The translations under genes were made by a program, and so were the position numbers. Below, piece by piece: positions 59,749 through 64,000 of a stretch of DNA of 64,000 nt. This DNA is from Clostridium sp. C105KSO13 (GTDB lineage Bacteria > Bacillota > Clostridia > Lachnospirales > Lachnospiraceae). Positions within the stretch are counted from its first letter, which is position 1, and every line of letters begins with the position of its first letter. The notes beneath the pieces are model-generated. The model made no database searches, had not been told where the DNA came from, and was given only the letters and a program-made list of their open reading frames with translations. The stretch is from NCBI RefSeq assembly GCF_001517425.1, contig NZ_FBWL01000166.1, positions 57,862-121,861 of the forward strand. The letters run 5' to 3'.

Positions 59749-60348
59749 ATGGCTGATATTTTATATACTTATAATGAACAGGTGTATGCGAATATTACTA
59801 ATCTATGTGACTGTCGCTGCAGTTTCTGCATACGCAGTCACGTGAACGGCATAGGTGATGCTAATACTCTTTGGCATAAAAAGGATCCGACGCTGGAGGA
59901 AATCAAGGCTGCAATGGATGAATTTGATTTTGGATGTTTCAGTGAACTGGTGTACTGTGGGTATGGCGAACCAACCTGTGCGCTGGAAAGTTTAATAGAA
60001 TCGGCCAGATATGCGAAAGAAAAATATGGAGTGTCCATCCGTGTAAATACTAACGGCCTTGGAAACCTTTACCACAATAAAGACATCGTTCCCATTCTTG
60101 CCGGTGTGGTGGACTTTGTATCTGTCAGTCTTAATGCTCCGACAAAGGATGAATACATGAAGGTTACCCAGCCCAGGTTTGAGAATGCGTTTGAAGCTAT
60201 GCAGGATTTTATAATAGAATGCCGGGATATAATTCCACAGGTAAAAGTGTCCATTGTAGATGTCCTGACTAGCGAGCAGATAGAAGCCAGCAAGGTTTTG
60301 GCAGACGAACTTGGAGTAAGCCTTAGAATAAGAAAGTTTGCAGAATAA
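59749..60348 (+). CDS. Radical SAM protein, TatD-associated type
   Basis: 199 residues. The iron-sulfur motif is CDCRCSFC (Cys-x3-Cys-x2-Cys) near residue 15; CGYGEPTCALESL is the glycine-rich SAM-binding strand; RVNTNGLGN and VVDFVSVSLNAPTKDEYM complete the partial barrel. Length and wording match the small radical SAM family often found near tatD. The start at 59749 follows GGAGGAG. Substrate unknown. Confidence 0.85.
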   Translation: MADILYTYNEQVYANITNLCDCRCSFCIRSHVNGIGDANTLWHKKDPTLEEIKAAMDEFDFGCFSELVYCGYGEPTCALESLIESARYAKEKYGVSIRVNTNGLGNLYHNKDIVPILAGVVDFVSVSLNAPTKDEYMKVTQPRFENAFEAMQDFIIECRDIIPQVKVSIVDVLTSEQIEASKVLADELGVSLRIRKFAE

Positions 60349-60398
60349 TTTAGCAAAAGTGTATAAAAAAGTTTTGTAGTTTATGTGTAAATCATCCA

Positions 60399-60427
60399 TT
60401 GATAAATACAATAGTAAATGTTAATAT
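60399..60427 (+). promoter_or_regulatory. Promoter of the glycine reductase operon
   Basis: TTGATA (60399-60404), 17-base spacer, TAATAT (60422-60427); the start would be about 30 bases before the riboswitch. Confidence 0.65.
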
Positions 60428-60462
60428 ATAGACAGGATAGATAATATTTTCGATTGATAATT

Positions 60463-60651
60463 TCAGGAGAGACCATATTTGATTATGGAACCGAAGGGGA
60501 ACAGGCGTAAAAGCTCTCAGGTAAAAGGACTGAAATTTGACGAGACTCTGGAAAGTTGTTTATTTGACACCGAAGAAGCAATTCCTGTTGAAGGAAGAAT
60601 CTTTCAGGTCATAAGACAGAGACGCATTTGTATTAAAGTGTGTCTCTGTCT
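60463..60651 (+). promoter_or_regulatory. Tandem glycine riboswitch
   Basis: First aptamer about 60463-60558: GGAGAGACC, ACCGAAGGGGAA, GCTCTCAGGTAAAAGGAC, GACTCTGGAAAG. Second aptamer from about 60566: GACACCGAAGAAGCAA, ATCTTTCAGGTCATAAGACA. The order and linker follow the well-known tandem gcvT type; the 3' part of aptamer 2 is also the 5' arm of the terminator, as in Bacillus gcvT. Expected logic: with glycine bound, termination is avoided and the reductase operon is transcribed. A 67-codon frame over this stretch is an artefact. Confidence 0.93.
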
Positions 60652-60658
60652 TTTTTTT
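60614..60658 (+). terminator. Riboswitch expression-platform terminator
   Basis: AGACAGAGAC (60614-60623) pairs with GTCTCTGTCT (60642-60651), with extra pairs inside, followed by eight T. Confidence 0.92.
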
Positions 60659-60705
60659 AGGCATGTCTATAAAAAGGATTGAAAGCACCGAAAGGAGACG
60701 TATAA

Positions 60706-61092
60706 ATGGCCCGGGAGAATTTTGAAATTATTACGAATAATCCATTAGTTCTGGGGAAACTAGAAAAGACACACTACGTTGCCTATCATGAGATTTCCTA
60801 TGAGGAAATTTTAAAAAAGGTCAGAGACCGGATACATGAGGGACACCGGCTTTTATCACATCCGTTATCTGGAAGTGTAAAGCCTAAGGAAACACCATAC
60901 AAGTCTATAATTATTACAAAGAGAAAGGAGATGAAGCCAGATTTAGAGTCTTTGGAACTCATTGAAAATGCGATTGAGGCCTGTGGAAAGTTTTCGTTTA
61001 AAGCAGACTTATATGGGGCAGAGGTATATAAAGATTTTCAATTGATTGACTGGACTTTATTAAAAAGTGCGCTGGAATCAGCAGAAATCTGA
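60706..61092 (+). CDS. grdX: GrdX family protein of the glycine reductase operon
   Basis: 128 residues: FEIITNNPLVLGKLEKTHYVAYHEISYEEILKKVRDRIHEGHRLLSHPLSGSVKPKETPYKSI. This is the GrdX family, which opens many grd operons; its function is not established. SD AAAGGAGACG. It is 78 bases before grdE. Confidence 0.9.
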   Translation: MARENFEIITNNPLVLGKLEKTHYVAYHEISYEEILKKVRDRIHEGHRLLSHPLSGSVKPKETPYKSIIITKRKEMKPDLESLELIENAIEACGKFSFKADLYGAEVYKDFQLIDWTLLKSALESAEI

Positions 61093-61170
61093 CAGCATTA
61101 TTGCGGTTTGCTGAGAGAAGTTTTAAGTTCGTTGTGGTTAAAAAAGTACATTTTAAGGAGGTAATTGCAA

Positions 61171-62451
61171 GTGAAATTAGAGATGGGGTATATTCACATA
61201 ACGGATATCCGTTTTGCTGAGGAGTCCAGAATTGAGGACGGGATTCTTTATGTGTCCGAGAAGGCTGTCCGAGAGACTGCGCTTGAAGATGAAAAATTAA
61301 AAAGCGTATCCTTTGATATTGCGAGGCCGGGTGAGTCAGTCAGAATCACGCCGGTAAAAGATGTAATTGAGCCTAGGGTTAAGGTTGAGGGAAGAGGGGG
61401 AATCTTCCCGGGCATTATCTCGAAAACAGATACAGTTGGAGAAGGAAAGACATATGCATTAAAGGGAATGGCTGTAGTGACGGCCGGTAAGATTGTAGGA
61501 TTCCAGGAAGGCGTCATTGACATGACCGGACCGGGTGCAGATTACACACCATTTTCTAATACATTGAATCTTGTTATGGTGTGTGAGGCTCTAGAGGGAA
61601 TTGAGCCTCATGAATATGAAAAAGCGGTAAGACTTGCAGGTTTTAGGGTGGCTGTTTATATTGGGGAATTAGCACGCACTTTGACACCGGATGAAACAAA
61701 GGTATATGAAACCTTCGGATTAAAAGAAGGTATCGAAAAATATCCGGAACTTCCTAGGGTGGCATATGTACAGATGCTGCAGAGTCAGGGCCTTCTGCAT
61801 GATACTTATGTATATGGAGTCGATGCAAAAAAGATTGTCCCAACAATCTTGAGCCCTACAGAAATAATGGATGGAGCAATTGTTTCCGGCAACTGTGTAT
61901 CTGCATGTGATAAGAATCCTACTTATGTACATCTAAACAATCCGGTTGTACATGATTTGTTTGACCAACATGGAAAGACACTGAATTTTGTATGTCAGAT
62001 TATTACCAATGAAAATGTTTACCTGGCAGATAAACAGCGTTCTTCAGACTGGACTGCAAAGCTCTGCAGAATGCTGGATCTTGACGGAGTAATTGTATCC
62101 CAGGAAGGATTCGGGAACCCGGATACAGATTTGATCATGAACTGCAAGAAGATTGAAGCAGAAGGAATTAAAACTGTTATTATCACGGACGAGTATGCAG
62201 GACGGGATGGAAAATCTCAGTCTCTTGCAGATGCTGATGCTGCGGCGGATGCAGTAGTTACAGGAGGAAATGCAAACCAGGTTGTTATCCTTCCTAAACT
62301 TGACAAAGTCATTGGGACTCTCGATTATATTACAAAAATTGCAGGAGCAAGTGAAGAAACTCTGCATAAGGACGGCTCTTTGGAAGTGGAGCTGCAGGTT
62401 ATCACAGGTGCAACAAACGAGACAGGTTTCAATAAACTGAGTGCAAGGTAG
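61171..62451 (+). CDS. grdE: Glycine reductase protein B pro-protein GrdE
   Basis: 426 residues. The pro-protein is cut before a Cys that becomes a pyruvoyl group; the site is visible in SGNCVSACDKNPTYVHLNNP with Cys 242. The pyruvoyl forms a Schiff base with the substrate amine. GTG at 61171 is chosen, nine bases after AAGGAGG; a TTG six bases earlier is too close. The start KLEMGYIHITDI is family-typical. Pairs with GrdB encoded next. Confidence 0.95.
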   Translation: MKLEMGYIHITDIRFAEESRIEDGILYVSEKAVRETALEDEKLKSVSFDIARPGESVRITPVKDVIEPRVKVEGRGGIFPGIISKTDTVGEGKTYALKGMAVVTAGKIVGFQEGVIDMTGPGADYTPFSNTLNLVMVCEALEGIEPHEYEKAVRLAGFRVAVYIGELARTLTPDETKVYETFGLKEGIEKYPELPRVAYVQMLQSQGLLHDTYVYGVDAKKIVPTILSPTEIMDGAIVSGNCVSACDKNPTYVHLNNPVVHDLFDQHGKTLNFVCQIITNENVYLADKQRSSDWTAKLCRMLDLDGVIVSQEGFGNPDTDLIMNCKKIEAEGIKTVIITDEYAGRDGKSQSLADADAAADAVVTGGNANQVVILPKLDKVIGTLDYITKIAGASEETLHKDGSLEVELQVITGATNETGFNKLSAR

Positions 62452-62466
62452 AATGGAGGAGAGAAA

Positions 62467-63780
62467 ATGGCAAAAATAAAAGTTGTTCATTATATTAACC
62501 AGTTTTTCGCTCAGATAGGCGGAGAAGAAAAAGCTGACTATCCGGCAGAATTACGAGTCGGAGAAACTGTTGGCCCCGGACTGGCATTTGCGGCAAGTTT
62601 TAAAGATGAGGCAGAGGTTATAGCGACAATAGTGTGCGGAGACTCTTATTTTAATGAAAATCTGGAGAAGGCGAAAGCAGATATATTAGCTATGGTGAAA
62701 GAACAGAATCCAGATGTTTTTATTGCAGGACCGGCCTTTAATGCAGGACGCTACGGTGTGGCATGTGGTACGATTGCAGCAGCGGTACAGGAAGAACTGG
62801 GGATTCCTGCTATTACCGGCATGTATGTCGAGAACCCAGGAGCAGATATGTTTAAAAATCATGTATATATGATTGCTACAAAAAATAATGCAGCCGGCAT
62901 GCGTGGGGCAGTAGCAAAAATGGCACCTCTGGCATTAAAGCTTGGGAAGGGTGAGCCTGTTGGTGCATCTGCAGAAGAAGGTTATATGCCAAATGGCATT
63001 AGAGTTAACTTTTTTGAGAAAAAGCGAGGCTCAGCAAGAGCTGTTGATATGCTTCTTAAAAAACTGGCAGATAAACCCTTTGAGACAGAATATCCCATGC
63101 CGAATTTTGACAGAGTAGATCCTAATCCTGCAGTAAAGGATCTGGCACATGCAAAGATTGCTCTTGTCACCTCCGGTGGTATCGTACCGAAAGGAAATCC
63201 GGATCACATAGAAAGCTCCAGTGCATCTCATTATGGTGAGTATGACATTACAGGAGTAACCGACCTGACTGAGGATACCTATGAAACGGCTCATGGCGGA
63301 TATGATCCGGTATATGCAAATCAGGATGCAGACAGAGTACTGCCTATTGATGTACTCCGGGATTTGGAAAAAGAAGGGGTCATCGGAAAACTTCATCATT
63401 TGTTTTACACAACTGTGGGAAATGGAACAGCGGTTGCTTCTGCGAAAGCGTTTGCCGCGGAGATTGGTCAGAAGTTGAAGGCTGACGGTGTGGATGCAGT
63501 TATCCTGACCTCTACTTGAGGCACCTGTACTCGTTGCGGTGCAACGATGGTTAAGGAACTGGAGAGAGTAGGGCTGCCTGTTGTGCACATTTGTACAGTA
63601 ACACCGATTTCCATGACAGTAGGGGCAAATAGAATTGTTCCGGCAATTGCAATTCCACATCCACTTGGGAATCCGTCTCTGAAGAAAGACGAAGAAAAAG
63701 CGCTTCGACGTAAAATTGTTATGAAAGCTCTGGGAGCTTTAACGACAGAGGTAGACGGACAGACAATATTTGAGGACTAG
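62467..63780 (+). CDS. grdB: Glycine reductase protein B selenocysteine subunit GrdB
   Basis: 437 residues if the UGA at 63517-63519 is read as selenocysteine (residue 351). Both halves are in the same frame: ILTST, then Sec, then GTCTRCGATMVKELERVGLP, giving the family's U-x-x-C active site. The first half starts KVVHYINQFFAQIGGEEKADY. The Sec selenol accepts the carboxymethyl group from the GrdE-bound glycine and passes it to GrdA. A hairpin lies right after the UGA. Automated callers will split this gene. The glycine riboswitch and GrdE-type partner favour glycine over betaine or sarcosine. Confidence 0.96.
63521..63542 (+). promoter_or_regulatory. Bacterial SECIS-like hairpin
   Basis: GCACC (63521-63525) pairs with GGTGC (63538-63542), two bases after the UGA, with a 12-base loop. 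This is where a bacterial selenocysteine insertion element should be. Confidence 0.6.
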
Positions 63781-63792
63781 GAAGAGAGAAAA

Positions 63793-64000
63793 ATGGATAA
63801 GATTTATGATGTAATTATTTTAGGAGGAGGTCCGGCAGGATTATCTGCCGGGCTGTACGCAGGCAGGAGCCGTCTCTCCACGCTGATCATCGAAAAAGGT
63901 CAGGACGGCGGTCAGATTGCCATCACAGATGAGATTGAGAACTATCCGGGACAGATGGTGGATGGAGAATCCGGCCCGGAGCTGATTGCGAGGATGACAG
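63793..64000 (+). CDS. trxB: Thioredoxin reductase, 3' end outside window
   Basis: 69 residues are visible: [34 protein letters not shown] with the FAD-binding G-x-G-x-x-G, then [15 protein letters not shown], the TrxB start. In grd operons it supplies electrons through thioredoxin to the selenoprotein complex. GGAAGAGAG precedes the ATG. The catalytic Cys pair lies beyond the window. Confidence 0.93.
   Translation, partial: MDKIYDVIILGGGPAGLSAGLYAGRSRLSTLIIEKGQDGGQIAITDEIENYPGQMVDGESGPELIARMT

Noticed and set aside
60479..60682. 67-codon frame in front of grdX
   Set aside because: It runs through both glycine aptamers and the terminator; no SD and no protein-like composition.

Overview
The window reads as a chromosomal segment of an anaerobic, spore-forming Firmicute of the Clostridia, most likely Lachnospiraceae-like. 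The reasons are the sporulation and division string yabP-yabQ-divIC-spoIIE-tilS-hpt-ftsH, a CotS-type spore coat kinase, a selenocysteine-dependent glycine reductase operon, an oxygen-sensitive double-cubane reductase, AGGAGG-type ribosome binding sites and near-consensus sigma-A promoters. Base composition is moderate to AT-rich. I see no rRNA, tRNA or CRISPR array.

Layout. 1-12.7 kb is mostly housekeeping: an RNA-type SAM methyltransferase, a large anchored protein of unknown role, queT behind a structured (preQ1-like) leader, asnS, a YhaO/YhaN nuclease pair, cca, a CotS kinase and a phosphosugar mutase. 12.8-20.2 kb is the conserved hup-rqcP-yabP-yabQ-divIC-spoIIE-tilS-hpt-ftsH block, in which SpoIIE lacks its usual membrane domain. 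20.2-22.3 kb is a GH13 enzyme. 22.6-33.5 kb is one long sugar locus: PfkB kinase, class II aldolase and D-lyxose-type isomerase; an Rbs-like ABC importer; then a second, paralogous binding protein next to a histidine kinase and LuxR-type regulator (a probable binding-protein-coupled sensor), and a family 1 binding protein. 33.7-38.1 kb holds a DUF5107/TPR protein divergent from an AraC regulator. 38.2-49.0 kb is a polyol/sugar-alcohol region: three zinc alcohol dehydrogenases, an SDR, a second Rbs-like ABC importer and two ROK repressors, with one decayed M24 peptidase remnant.

49.2-55.1 kb holds a ferritin-like/VIT1 metal transporter, a nitroreductase, an SsuABC/TauABC-like importer and a double-cubane-cluster reductase. 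55.15-56.95 kb is a decayed integrated element: a frameshifted integrase and a frameshifted XRE repressor, between which lies what looks like an intact type I toxin-antitoxin module (28-residue holin-like toxin on the minus strand, convergent ~97-nt antisense RNA on the plus strand). 57.0-60.3 kb has an RsmH paralogue, a pyridoxamine kinase, an ECF substrate component behind a possible MocR/PdxR operator, and a radical SAM protein.

60.4-64.0 kb opens a glycine reductase operon: promoter, tandem glycine riboswitch whose second aptamer overlaps a terminator, grdX, grdE, grdB with an in-frame UGA for selenocysteine, and the start of trxB. Downstream grd genes lie outside the window.

A 62-bp dispersed intergenic repeat (two good copies, several degraded ones) sits at gene 3' ends through the window. 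Intergenic gaps over about 300 bases not described by an entry are few: 22308-22606 (promoter and operator-like repeats), 39321-39776 (peptidase remnant and ROK promoter), and 60349-60705 (riboswitch).
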